From: Actinomycetota bacterium
GTDB taxonomy: Bacteria > Actinomycetota > Acidimicrobiia > Acidimicrobiales > Ilumatobacteraceae
NCBI GenBank assembly: GCA_947454105.1
Contig: CANGIP010000008.1
Coordinates: 1-64,000, forward strand
Reading direction: 5' to 3'
DNA: 64,000 nucleotides
The position numbers and the translations under genes are program-made. The notes beneath the pieces were generated by a model. It had not been told where the DNA came from. It made no database searches and saw only the letters and a program-made list of their open reading frames with translations. Of the stretch, positions 19,480 to 28,589 are shown in pieces (within the stretch, counting starts at the first letter, position 1; each line of letters opens with the position of its first letter).

Positions 19480-20967
19480 ATGAGTTTGGACCCCCGCACA
19501 CCGGTGATTGTTGGCGTTGGCCAACAGTTGCAGCGTATCGACAACCCACTTGAAGCTTTGGCACCAGTCCCCTTCATCGCCAACGCAATTCGTGAAGCCA
19601 CCAAAGATGCCGGCTTGTCAGCGGTTCCGAATGCCGATTCGATTCGCGTGGTCAGTTTCTTGTCGTGGCGTTATCGCGACCCCGCGCGTTACATCGCCGA
19701 AGAACTTGGTATCACGACTCGTGAAACAGTTGCCTCGTCAATGGGCGGCAACAGCACACAGTCGCTCATCAATGCAACTGCTCTCGAAATTCAGTCAGGT
19801 GATTTTGATGTGGTGATTTTGTGTGGTGGCGAAACGTCGCGTACTCGCAAGCGCGCTCGCGCCGCCGAGATTGAATTGCCGTGGCCAGTTGTGCACGAAG
19901 ACGTGAAGCCCACGCGCATCATGGGCGAAGAACTCGTGATGAATCATGAATACGAATTGTCACGTCGCATCGTTGCGCCTGTGCAGATTTATCCAATCTT
20001 CGAAACCGCGATTCGTGCAGCTTCTGGTCGCTCTGTTGAAGAACACAATCAACACCTTGGCAAACTGTGGTCGAACTTCAGCAAAGTTGCCGAAGCAAAT
20101 CCGTATGCCTGGATTCGCAAGTCGATGACACCTGAAGAAATCATTACGAGTGGTCCGCGCAATCGCATGATCGGCTTGCCGTACACCAAAGTGATGAACT
20201 CGAATAACGATGTTGATCAATCGGCAGCGATCATTATGTGTTCAGTTGCTGCAGCCGAGCGCATGGGTATCTCGAAAGACAAGTGGGTCTTCCCTATTGC
20301 TGGCACCGATTGTCACGAACACAAATACGTTTCTGAACGAGACACCTTTGCCGATACTCCTGCCGTCAAGTTGGGCGGCAAGATGGCACTTGATTTGGCC
20401 GAGACTTCAATCAACGACATTGACATTGTTGATTTGTATTCGTGCTTCCCGTCAGCTGTGCAGTTAGGTGCAGCTTCACTTGGTTTGTCAACCGATCGTC
20501 AACTCACCCGAACTGGTGGATTGTCATTTGCTGGTGGACCATGGAACAACTACGTCATGCATGCAGTGGCAACTGTTGTTGGTGAACTGCGCGCTCGTCC
20601 TGGCGAAAAAGGTTTGGTGTGGGGTAACGGTGGTTACGCAACCAAGCATGCGTTTGGTGTGTACTCAACCACACCGCCAACAAATGGTTTCAAGCATGCG
20701 TACCCGCAAGATCAAATCGATGCACTGCCGCGCCGCACCGTTGTTGACATTGGAACATCAGAAGGCCCTGCAACCATCGAGGGTTACACCGTCATGCACG
20801 ACCGCGATGGCAATCCCGAGCGTGCAATCGCGCCGTGCTTGTTGCCCAATGGCAATCGAGCATGGGGCATTAGCGACGACACTGACACCGTGAAGGCAAT
20901 GTGCGAAGGCGAATGGGTTGGTCGTGCAGTTCGACTCGACGCCACTGGCACACTGCTCATTAAGTAA
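19480..20967 (+). CDS. Thiolase-like acetyl-CoA acetyltransferase family protein
   Basis: Thiolase-fold protein of about 495 residues, of the SCP2/thiolase-like group with an extra C-terminal beta domain. PVIVGVGQQ opens the fold, DFDVVILCGGETSRTRKRA follows the first half, and DIVDLYSCFPSAVQ and WGNGGYATKHAFGVYST lie in the second half. The segment where classical thiolases have the acyl-accepting Cys reads SMGGNSTQSL here, with no Cys. The enzyme may therefore act on acyl-CoA by another route or work as a partner of an OB-fold protein. Residues after about 420 (VDIGTSEGPATIEGYTVMHDRDG) look like an OB-type extension. Substrate unknown; acyl-CoA metabolism is likely. 29 bases before the nucleoside hydrolase gene. 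Confidence 0.8.
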   Translation: MSLDPRTPVIVGVGQQLQRIDNPLEALAPVPFIANAIREATKDAGLSAVPNADSIRVVSFLSWRYRDPARYIAEELGITTRETVASSMGGNSTQSLINATALEIQSGDFDVVILCGGETSRTRKRARAAEIELPWPVVHEDVKPTRIMGEELVMNHEYELSRRIVAPVQIYPIFETAIRAASGRSVEEHNQHLGKLWSNFSKVAEANPYAWIRKSMTPEEIITSGPRNRMIGLPYTKVMNSNNDVDQSAAIIMCSVAAAERMGISKDKWVFPIAGTDCHEHKYVSERDTFADTPAVKLGGKMALDLAETSINDIDIVDLYSCFPSAVQLGAASLGLSTDRQLTRTGGLSFAGGPWNNYVMHAVATVVGELRARPGEKGLVWGNGGYATKHAFGVYSTTPPTNGFKHAYPQDQIDALPRRTVVDIGTSEGPATIEGYTVMHDRDGNPERAIAPCLLPNGNRAWGISDDTDTVKAMCEGEWVGRAVRLDATGTLLIK

Positions 20968-20996
20968 TCAACAACTAGTTACCTAAGGCGGACAAC

Positions 20997-21926
20997 ATGG
21001 ACAAGCCCAAAATCATTCTCGATTGCGATCCGGGTCACGATGACGCGTTGGCGATCGTTGTTGCTGCCCGTCATACCGACTTGTTGGGTATCACCACCGT
21101 GTCAGGTAACGCACCCATTGAGTCAACGACATACAACGCGCTAGTCATGAAAGATCTGTTGGGTCTTGATGTGCCGGTACATAAAGGTGCCATTCGCCCG
21201 CTGGTTGCTCCCCCGCAATATGCAACGTATGTGCACGGCGAAAGTGGACTTGATGGCGCTGATCTTCCCGCACCAACAAGCACGATCGATAGCGAGAACG
21301 CTGTTGAGTACATCATCGATACTTGCCGCGCGACCGAGGGTGTGTGGCTAGTTCCGACCGGACCATTGACCAACATCGCAATGGCATTACGACTGGCCCC
21401 CGATTTAGGCAAGCGCATCGCTGGCATTTCGTTAATGGGCGGCGGAACATTTGGCAATCGCACCACTTCTGCCGAGTTCAATATTTGGGTTGACCCTGAA
21501 GCTGCCGACATTGTGTACAACTATGGCGGACCACTGATCATGGCCGGACTGCACGTCACGCATCAGTTCCGCGCCACTCAAGAACGCATCGACAAAGTCA
21601 AAGCCATGCCTGGGCAGTTAGCCAATGTGCTCGGTGACCTGATGCAGTTCTTCACCAATATGTATATGACTCGGCACTACGGAATGGACGGCGGCGCAGT
21701 TCACGACCCGCTAGCAATTTTGGTGTTGACGCACCCGCATCTGTTCACGCAGAAAAATGCTCATGTGGTTATTGAGTTGACCGGCACGCACACCCGAGGC
21801 ATGACAGTTATTGACGAACGTGATCTGCGTGAGGTCAAAGACGGTAACTGCGATGTGTTGATGACGGTGAATGCCCAAGAGGCGTTCGATGTGATGACCG
21901 AGGCAATTGCCCACTTCAGCCACTGA
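20997..21926 (+). CDS. Inosine/uridine-preferring nucleoside hydrolase
   Basis: Hydrolyses the N-glycosidic bond of ribonucleosides in salvage, 309 residues. The calcium-binding N-terminal signature IILDCDPGHDDALAI (residues 6-20) is intact. PLTNIAMAL and MGGGTFGNRTTSAEFNIWVDPEAA supply further active-site residues (Asn and Glu/Asn near 160-166), and DGGAVHDPLAI contains the late metal-binding Asp. The length is standard. The specific nucleoside cannot be assigned. Follows the thiolase gene closely and may be co-transcribed; AAGGCGG upstream of the ATG is a possible ribosome binding site. Confidence 0.93.
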   Translation: MDKPKIILDCDPGHDDALAIVVAARHTDLLGITTVSGNAPIESTTYNALVMKDLLGLDVPVHKGAIRPLVAPPQYATYVHGESGLDGADLPAPTSTIDSENAVEYIIDTCRATEGVWLVPTGPLTNIAMALRLAPDLGKRIAGISLMGGGTFGNRTTSAEFNIWVDPEAADIVYNYGGPLIMAGLHVTHQFRATQERIDKVKAMPGQLANVLGDLMQFFTNMYMTRHYGMDGGAVHDPLAILVLTHPHLFTQKNAHVVIELTGTHTRGMTVIDERDLREVKDGNCDVLMTVNAQEAFDVMTEAIAHFSH

Positions 21927-21947
21927 GTCGAAATAGGAGGACCGTAT

Positions 21948-23336
21948 ATGGAACGAAATATTCAAAGTCGAGTCAAGCGTTTAATAGCGCTGCTGGCATT
22001 AACGATGACGATTTGCGGGTTTTTAGGCACACAACAAACTGCACTAGCTTCTACGGCAAACTTTGCTATTGCTGACGTCATTCACCTTTTGCCCAATACT
22101 TCAAATCAACAATCTTTTAACTTAGCGATTTCTGATTTTTCTCCGTCTGATGTTTTAATCGTGGGCGTGCGGTTGGTTGACCCACCTGCAGGCACCACGT
22201 TTCGAATCGCAAGTACGAGCGGTCTTACACCTGCTTATGGTTACAATTTTTTTAACCCACTCCAGACGATCACTTTCACTGGAACAAAAAGCTCAGTCAA
22301 TGCTGCACTTGCCACGCTGCAAGTATCGACTGGATTGATTGGCGGTCCGCTCACTCTTCGTCTCTCGGCCTCGATTAACCAATCAAATACTTATTACAAC
22401 GCAATGAATGAACACTTCTATCAATACGTGACTTCACCGAATATCAATTGGGTCAATGCCCGAAGTTCGGCCCAGACTCGAACTTTAAATGGCGCAACTG
22501 GATATTTGGTCAACATGACGAGTGAAGACGAAAACAACTTCGTTGCCAACCATGTAAATGCTCAAAATATTTGGATTGGGGCAAGTGACAGCGCAACTGA
22601 AGGAAACTGGATCTGGACGGACGGACCAGAGGCGGGAACAAATTTTTGGCAAGGCGATGCTCGAGGCTCTTCTCCTTTGGGGACCTCATGGTTTTCGCAC
22701 TGGGCAACGAATCAGCCCGACGACAACAGTGGCAACGAAGATTTTGCGGCGACCAACTGGAGAGGCACTCTCGGGGAATGGAACGACCTTGCTGCAAGTG
22801 GCGCGAATCTCATCAGTGGATATCTCACTGAGTTCGAAAGTGGCGTCGGTGGCTATTCGAACTTTTACTCAGAAGAAGTCGCTGCAGTGGTTGGTTATCC
22901 GCCGCGTAATGTGAACGTTCAGCCCGGAGCCGAAGAAGTAAGGGTCACATGGGATGCTCCCGAAGATGTAACGACGACTAGATACACCGTTACGGCGTCA
23001 CCTGATGGTGCGAGCTGTGCTGTCACGGGTTCATCACCAACGGGCAACACGTGCACAGTCAGCGGATTGAATGCCGGAACCGAGTACTCATTCACTGTGA
23101 CGGCTTTCTACGCCGATGGGTCAACATCAGTAGTTTCGTGTTCAGCCACGCCGACCGCGCCGTCAACAACAACGACGACTACAAACATCAACTCAACTAC
23201 TTCTCCAGCGGTACTGCCGATCACCGGCTCTGCCGATTCCGGCCTAGGTTCGTTGATCGCATTCTGGTTATTCGTCATCGGGGTCGGGATAATTACCCTG
23301 GTCCGCTGTCGCCGAGGACAGATCTGGTCTGTTTGA
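21948..23336 (+). CDS. LPXTG-anchored surface protein with C-type lectin and Fn3 domains
   Basis: Secreted wall protein of 462 residues. A signal peptide (about 1-35, ending QQTALAS) is followed by a beta-rich region (36-155). A C-type lectin-like domain comes next (about 165-300), with GYLVNMTSEDENNFV, IWIGASD, NQPDDNSGNED and GEWNDL. The QPD plus WND pair suggests calcium-dependent binding of galactose-type sugars. A fibronectin type III domain follows (about 308-395), then a short Thr linker and a sorting signal: LPITG at 423, hydrophobic segment, RCRRG. AGGAGG sits eight bases before the ATG. The last codons overlap the left arm of a palindromic repeat (see 23321-23370). No sortase gene is visible in the window. 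Confidence 0.88.
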   Translation: MERNIQSRVKRLIALLALTMTICGFLGTQQTALASTANFAIADVIHLLPNTSNQQSFNLAISDFSPSDVLIVGVRLVDPPAGTTFRIASTSGLTPAYGYNFFNPLQTITFTGTKSSVNAALATLQVSTGLIGGPLTLRLSASINQSNTYYNAMNEHFYQYVTSPNINWVNARSSAQTRTLNGATGYLVNMTSEDENNFVANHVNAQNIWIGASDSATEGNWIWTDGPEAGTNFWQGDARGSSPLGTSWFSHWATNQPDDNSGNEDFAATNWRGTLGEWNDLAASGANLISGYLTEFESGVGGYSNFYSEEVAAVVGYPPRNVNVQPGAEEVRVTWDAPEDVTTTRYTVTASPDGASCAVTGSSPTGNTCTVSGLNAGTEYSFTVTAFYADGSTSVVSCSATPTAPSTTTTTTNINSTTSPAVLPITGSADSGLGSLIAFWLFVIGVGIITLVRCRRGQIWSV

Positions 23337-23370
23337 GTTGCAGAAAACCTCAGCGTTTCCCGACCAGATC
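23321..23370. repeat. 50-bp palindromic repeat, family A, copy 1
   Basis: Arms GATCTGGTC (23321-23329) and GACCAGATC (23362-23370) flank a 32-base centre with a conserved core AGAAAACCTCAGC. A second copy of the same length is at 39660-39709. The left arm encodes the last residues of the lectin protein. Function unknown. Confidence 0.75.
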
Positions 23371-23381
23371 GCTGGGGTGGT

Positions 23382-23387
23382 TAGGGT
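23382..23387 (+). promoter_or_regulatory. -10 element TAGGGT for alcohol dehydrogenase
   Basis: TAGGGT lies six bases before the ATG at 23394; a leaderless transcript is likely. Confidence 0.45.
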
Positions 23388-23393
23388 TTAGGC

Positions 23394-24440
23394 ATGCGTG
23401 CTGCCGTAATGCGAGATTGGTCCCTGCGAGTTGACGACATTCCCGAACCTTTCATGGGTGGCGGACAAGTACTCGCCAAAGTGTTGGCCTGCGGTATCTG
23501 CGGAAGCGACTTGCACATGCTCGTACACGGCGAAGAAAGTCGACGCTTGTCGGCTGAAATGGCTGAAGGTCAAGCCCCGAACCCCGGTTCACCGATCATG
23601 TTCGAACCTCATCGCGACACCGTGATGGGTCACGAATTCTGTTGCGAGGTTCTCGACGTCGGTCCTGGTGTGAACAACCTCAAGCAAGGCGACATTGTCG
23701 TCAGCTTTCCGGTCACCTTTGATGAACAAGGTGTGCACGGCATTGGTTTCAGTAATAAGTACCCGGGCGGTTACAGCGAACGCATCGTGATCAACGAGAT
23801 GATGAGCATCAAAGTGCCCAACGGTTTGTCGGCCGAACTAGCCGCAATGACCGAGCCATTGGCAGTCGGTGTTCATGCCGTTGAAAAGAGTCGTATCGCG
23901 CAGGGTGACGCGGCCATCATCATTGGTCTCGGGCCTGTTGGTCTCGCCTGCATCGCCGAGCTCAAGATGCGTGGCATCGGGCCAATCATTGGCGCCGACT
24001 TTTCACCGCGACGTCGTGCCCTTGCCGAACTACTGGGTGCCGACGTAGTCGTTGATCCGCGTGAAGTGCCAGCAATTGAAGCGTGGCGCAAGATTGATGG
24101 CAAGAAGCCACTCGTCATTTTTGAAGCCGTTGGAGTTCCGGGAATGATCGAGCAGGCCATGCGTATGGCTCCGAAAGATTCACGTATTCTGATCGTTGGT
24201 GCGTGTATGCAAGAAGATCACATGCATCCCATGTTGGGTATCGGCAAAGAGTTGTCGTTGCAGTTCGTGTTGGGATACTCGCCTATCGAATTCGGTAACG
24301 CTCTCACCGCCATCGCCGAAGGAAAAGTTGATCTCTCGCCGCTCATCACTGGTCGTGTGGGTATTGACGGCGTACCGCAAGCTTTCAAAGATCTTGGCGA
24401 CCCTGAACAGCACGCCAAAATTCTTGTCATGCCGAAGTGA
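23394..24440 (+). CDS. Zinc-binding alcohol dehydrogenase family protein (MDR)
   Basis: Medium-chain dehydrogenase/reductase, 348 residues. The catalytic zinc ligands are visible as CGICGSDLHM (Cys near 33-36) and GHEFCCEV (His near 78). The NAD(P)-binding Rossmann turn is GLGPVGLA near 178. The four-cysteine structural zinc lobe of classical liver-type enzymes is absent; in its place is a longer loop (about 40-72). The acceptor substrate is unknown. Transcribed alone from a TAGGGT promoter, 57 bases after the lectin gene. Confidence 0.9.
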   Translation: MRAAVMRDWSLRVDDIPEPFMGGGQVLAKVLACGICGSDLHMLVHGEESRRLSAEMAEGQAPNPGSPIMFEPHRDTVMGHEFCCEVLDVGPGVNNLKQGDIVVSFPVTFDEQGVHGIGFSNKYPGGYSERIVINEMMSIKVPNGLSAELAAMTEPLAVGVHAVEKSRIAQGDAAIIIGLGPVGLACIAELKMRGIGPIIGADFSPRRRALAELLGADVVVDPREVPAIEAWRKIDGKKPLVIFEAVGVPGMIEQAMRMAPKDSRILIVGACMQEDHMHPMLGIGKELSLQFVLGYSPIEFGNALTAIAEGKVDLSPLITGRVGIDGVPQAFKDLGDPEQHAKILVMPK

Positions 24441-24460
24441 TCTAGGGTTACTGATTCTTT

Positions 24461-26563
24461 ATGACCGCTGATTCATTCCCACAGCAATACGCGCGCACGC
24501 AACGGCTCTCACTCGGAGAACCCCGCAATATTTCTGTTTCATCCGACGGCAAGCATGTTTTGTTTCTGCGCAGTGCTTCAGGTTCTGACTCGGTCAACAA
24601 GTTGTGGCTGCTTGATGTTGAATCAGGCCACGAGAAATTGGTCGCCGATCCAAACATCTTGCTCGGTAACGAAGATGCCGAGAATCTTCCACCCGAAGAA
24701 CGCGCTCGACGCGAACGTTTGCGCGAAGGTGCCGGCGGAATCACATCGTTCAACATTGATCGACAGATGCATCAATTCGTGTTCACCTTGTCGGGACGAT
24801 TGTTTTGTGGTGATTTGTGCAGCTTTGATATTCGTGAAGTCAAGACCACTGGTTCGGTGTTTGATCCGCGTATCGCCCCAACTGGCGATCGCATTGCTCA
24901 TGTGAGCGGCAAAGCGTTGCGCATCGTTGATCTTGCGGGTGAAGACTTTGAGCTTGTCGGTCCAGCAACCTTGGATGAACCCGAACATGTTTCGTGGGGA
25001 TCAGCTGAGTTCGTGGCGGCTGAAGAAATGAACCGTTATCGCGGTTACTGGTGGGCTCCATCGGGTCATCACATTGCCGCGTGTCGAGTTGATGAATCAC
25101 CCATTGATGAATGGTTCATTGCCGACCCTGCGCACCCAGAACGCCAACCAACTGCCATTCGCTATCCCGCCGCTGGAACGAACAACGCGTTGGTATCTCT
25201 GCATGTCATTCACGTCATTGATTCGGCACGAATTGCCATCACCTGGGACGTTGAGTCATTCCCGTATCTGACGACCGTTGAGTGGATTGATGACACTTCA
25301 CTTTTGTTATCGGTGTGTGCCCGCGACCAACAGACCATCGTTGTGTTACGCGCATCGGCGGCCGATGGCACAACTACAGAATTGTGGCGCGATTCGAACA
25401 ACACCTGGGTTGATCTGGTGTCGGGAAGTCCCGCACTCACAAAGTCAGCACAATTGGTTGTTGTTGCCGATCGAGATGATGTCAAGAGAATTCTCGTAGA
25501 CGGCAACGCTGTCACACCAACATCGATCGATGTTCGCAGTTTGGTTTCGGTGTCTGACGAAGCGATCGTTTTCATGGCCAACGAAATTACGCATCCTGAA
25601 GCAGTGTCGGCATGGAAGTGGACGCCAAACTCACTCGAGGCTCTCACCGCGCTCGACGGAAATCACTCCATCGCTGTCGGTGGCCCCACAACAGTGACTC
25701 GGCGAGCATCAATCAATCTTGTTCGTGCCACAACCACCGTCAGCACGACACTGCATGCAACATCAGCAACTCAAACCATTAATTCGTTCAGTGAAGAAGC
25801 ACTCGTGCAACCGAATGTGCAATTCATTCGTGCCGGCAAACGACAGATTCCATGCGCGCTGATCTTGCCGCGAGATATCAAGCCCGGAACCAAGTTGCCA
25901 GTGCTGATGGACCCGTATGGCGGCCCACATGCGCAGCGCGTTGTTGATTCGTATACAGCCCATTGCACGTCGCAGTGGTTTGCCGATCAAGGCTTTGCTG
26001 TATTGGTTGCTGATGGTCGCGGAACTCCTGGTCTTGGCACCAAGTGGGAGCGTTCGATTTACCTCGATCTCGCCACGGCAATTCTTGAAGATCAAGTTGA
26101 TGCCTTGCACGCAGTTGCCGTTGATCACCCCGAACTAGATCTTGATCGTGTGGCTATTCGCGGTTGGAGCTTTGGTGGTTACCTGGCTGCTCTCGCTGTA
26201 TTGCGTCGACCCGATGTCTTTCACTCGGCCGTCGCCGGCGCACCTGTCACTGAATGGCGCTTGTACGACACGTTCTATACCGAGCGTTACTTAGGTAACC
26301 CAGCGATTGATGCCGCTCCATATGAATCAACGTCGCTGATGAACGAAGCCCACAAACTGAGTCGACCATTGTTGTTAGTGCACGGACTCGCCGACGACAA
26401 CGTGGTGGCGGCGCACACATTGCAGTTCTCATCAGCTTTATTGGCTGCTGGCAAACCGCATGAAGTATTGCCATTGAGCGGAGTCACCCATATGACACCT
26501 CAGGCCGTGGTTGCTGAGAACCTGTTGTTGCATCAACTCGATTTCTTGCGCCGCACTCTGTAA
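24461..26563 (+). CDS. Prolyl oligopeptidase (S9/DPP-IV-like) serine peptidase
   Basis: 700-residue serine peptidase. The N-terminal two-thirds is a degenerate beta-propeller (TolB/DPP-IV N-like repeats) and the C-terminal third an alpha/beta-hydrolase. The nucleophile is in GWSFGGYLA (Ser about 570), the acid in GLADDNV (about 646) and the His in GVTHMT (about 677). The double-Glu segment AEEMNRYRGYWWAP near 185-200 resembles the substrate N-terminus binding Glu pair of dipeptidyl peptidase IV, so dipeptide release is plausible. No signal peptide, so probably cytosolic. A TAGGGT hexamer 12 bases before the ATG suggests a very short leader. Convergent with prmC. Confidence 0.93.
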   Translation: MTADSFPQQYARTQRLSLGEPRNISVSSDGKHVLFLRSASGSDSVNKLWLLDVESGHEKLVADPNILLGNEDAENLPPEERARRERLREGAGGITSFNIDRQMHQFVFTLSGRLFCGDLCSFDIREVKTTGSVFDPRIAPTGDRIAHVSGKALRIVDLAGEDFELVGPATLDEPEHVSWGSAEFVAAEEMNRYRGYWWAPSGHHIAACRVDESPIDEWFIADPAHPERQPTAIRYPAAGTNNALVSLHVIHVIDSARIAITWDVESFPYLTTVEWIDDTSLLLSVCARDQQTIVVLRASAADGTTTELWRDSNNTWVDLVSGSPALTKSAQLVVVADRDDVKRILVDGNAVTPTSIDVRSLVSVSDEAIVFMANEITHPEAVSAWKWTPNSLEALTALDGNHSIAVGGPTTVTRRASINLVRATTTVSTTLHATSATQTINSFSEEALVQPNVQFIRAGKRQIPCALILPRDIKPGTKLPVLMDPYGGPHAQRVVDSYTAHCTSQWFADQGFAVLVADGRGTPGLGTKWERSIYLDLATAILEDQVDALHAVAVDHPELDLDRVAIRGWSFGGYLAALAVLRRPDVFHSAVAGAPVTEWRLYDTFYTERYLGNPAIDAAPYESTSLMNEAHKLSRPLLLVHGLADDNVVAAHTLQFSSALLAAGKPHEVLPLSGVTHMTPQAVVAENLLLHQLDFLRRTL

Positions 26564-26583
26564 CAACAATTACGGAATACGAA

Positions 26584-27453
26584 CTACGGGTTGCGGGCTT
26601 CGGCGATTCGCGGTCGGCCAGTGAGATCGTTCGCAATCGCCACATCAACAAAGCCAAAGCCTTCAAGCAACACTTTCACTGCGTGACCTTGTTGATAGCC
26701 GATCTCAAACACCAACCAGCCGCCACTACGCAACCATTCGCGTGCATTACGCGCAATCGCTCGCACATCGTCAAGCCCATCAGCGCCAGCGAACAATGCC
26801 GAATGAGGTTCGTACTCAAGCACTGACTCGGCAACTTCTGGGTCACCTTCAGCGATATACGGAGGATTACTGACGACCACATCGATCTCACCGCGAATGT
26901 CAACCGGTAAGGCCTCAAACCACGAGCCATGGTTCACGCGCACATTGGCTGCTGCGCGTCCGAGCCCCACTGCGTTGGCCCGCGCCACATCAACAGCGTC
27001 AACAGAAAAATCGGTCAACCAAATCTCGGTGTTCGTTAACGGCAATTCAGCAGCCAGCGATAATCCAATCGCACCAGAACCGGTTCCCAGATCAACTACT
27101 CGTCGGCGTTCAGCAAAACTTCGCGCCAACTCAAGGGCTCGACCCGCAACCACTTCAGTTTCAGGGCGTGGAATTAACACACGTCGATCAACCATCAACT
27201 CAATCGTGCGAAACGACCAATGCCCCATCACATACGCGAGTGGTTCACCAGCCCGATAACGCGCGACCATTGCGTCGAGTTGCGCCACCATTCGCTCGGT
27301 TGCCGGCTCATCAAGTTCGGACAAAAACTCATCGCCGTCTAATCCGCAAGCGGTTTCACAGATCCATCGTGCTTGGGGCCGTTCGCCCAAGACTTCAATG
27401 GTCTCATTCAACAATGTTCGCCACGTCACTGCACCACTGATATCGCGAGCCAT
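26584..27453 (-). CDS. prmC: Peptide chain release factor N5-glutamine methyltransferase
   Basis: SAM-dependent enzyme that methylates the GGQ glutamine of release factors, 289 residues. The SAM motif is VVDLGTGSGAIGLSLA near residue 118, and the catalytic NPPY is in VVSNPPYIAEGDPEV near 192. The helical N-terminal domain binds the release factor. Its ATG is 11 bases after the prfA stop, so enzyme and substrate are co-expressed. Confidence 0.96.
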   Translation of the reverse strand: MARDISGAVTWRTLLNETIEVLGERPQARWICETACGLDGDEFLSELDEPATERMVAQLDAMVARYRAGEPLAYVMGHWSFRTIELMVDRRVLIPRPETEVVAGRALELARSFAERRRVVDLGTGSGAIGLSLAAELPLTNTEIWLTDFSVDAVDVARANAVGLGRAAANVRVNHGSWFEALPVDIRGEIDVVVSNPPYIAEGDPEVAESVLEYEPHSALFAGADGLDDVRAIARNAREWLRSGGWLVFEIGYQQGHAVKVLLEGFGFVDVAIANDLTGRPRIAEARNP

Positions 27454-27464
27454 GGCTACTCGAC

Positions 27465-28535
27465 TCAGTCTTCTTCGCCAGCTAACTGACGCGAACGTTC
27501 ATCAGTTGCCAACGCATCAATCACACCATCAAGATCGCCTTGCAACACATCGCTCAACGAATAAATTGTGAATCCAATACGGTGATCGGTCAGGCGATTC
27601 TCTTTGTAGTTGTAGGTGCGAATCTTTTCACCTCGTCCACCGCCGCCAACTTGTGAGCGACGTTCGGCCGACATCTTGGCTTCGTGTTCGTCTTGAGCAG
27701 CCTTCAACAAACGTGAACGCAACACAGTCATTGCTCGCGCCTTGTTTTGTAACTGGCTTCGCTCGTCTTGCATGGTCACCACAACACCGGTGGGTTTGTG
27801 TGTAATGCGTACTGCCGAGTCGGTGGTGTTGACTCCCTGACCACCAGGGCCACTCGCGCGATACACATCGATCTGCAAGTCTTTTTCGTCGATATGAATA
27901 TCAACTTCTTCGGCTTCAGGCAAAACCATCACAGTTGCCGATGATGTATGAATGCGACCCTGGCTTTCGGTCACTGGCACGCGCTGCACACGATGCGGCC
28001 CACCTTCAAACTTCATACGCGACCAAGCATCGTCCCCCTTAATCATGAAAACGATCTGATTGAGTCCGCCCATTTCGCTCGGATCAACCGACATTGATTC
28101 TGTTTTCCAACCACGACGACTCGCGTAGGCCACATACATTTCATATAAATCGCGAGCGAACAAGTTGGCTTCTTCGCCACCTTCGGCACCACGAATTTCC
28201 ATGATGACGGGCTTGCCATCATTCGGGTCTTTGGGCAACAACAATGCCTTCAGTTCTTCTTCAAGCCGCTCGACATCGGCATCAGCCGATTCTTTCTCGA
28301 CTTTCAATTGCTCTTTTTCAGACGCATCTTCGGTCATCGCCAAAAGTTCGCGAGCAGCTTCGCCATCTGATCGGCGGGATTCAATGGTGTTGATGCACTC
28401 AACAACCGGAGTCAGTTCTTTGTAGCGACGCGAAATATCGCGCAAACGATTTTGGTCGCTTAAGACATCGGGATCAGACAGCATCGACTCGAGTGTCACA
28501 TGCTCGTTTAAAAGTGAATCCCAACGATCTTGCAT
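27465..28535 (-). CDS. prfA: Peptide chain release factor 1
   Basis: Class I release factor reading UAA/UAG, 356 residues. The GGQ loop is in ASGPGGQGVNTTDSAVRITH (about 228-247). The codon-reading tripeptide is PVT in RVPVTESQGRIHTS near 187-200, which marks RF1 rather than RF2. Forms a cluster with prmC downstream and a conserved unknown gene upstream. Confidence 0.97.
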   Translation of the reverse strand: MQDRWDSLLNEHVTLESMLSDPDVLSDQNRLRDISRRYKELTPVVECINTIESRRSDGEAARELLAMTEDASEKEQLKVEKESADADVERLEEELKALLLPKDPNDGKPVIMEIRGAEGGEEANLFARDLYEMYVAYASRRGWKTESMSVDPSEMGGLNQIVFMIKGDDAWSRMKFEGGPHRVQRVPVTESQGRIHTSSATVMVLPEAEEVDIHIDEKDLQIDVYRASGPGGQGVNTTDSAVRITHKPTGVVVTMQDERSQLQNKARAMTVLRSRLLKAAQDEHEAKMSAERRSQVGGGGRGEKIRTYNYKENRLTDHRIGFTIYSLSDVLQGDLDGVIDALATDERSRQLAGEED

Positions 28536-28589
28536 AGTGCTCTCAGGCTAGGCGTAACGGGTGGCGTTACGGCGGGAATCGATGGCTCT

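Noticed and set aside
23321-23370. Reading the family A repeat as an intrinsic terminator
   Set aside because: The loop is 32 bases, there is no T-run, and the internal core is conserved between copies, which a terminator would not need.
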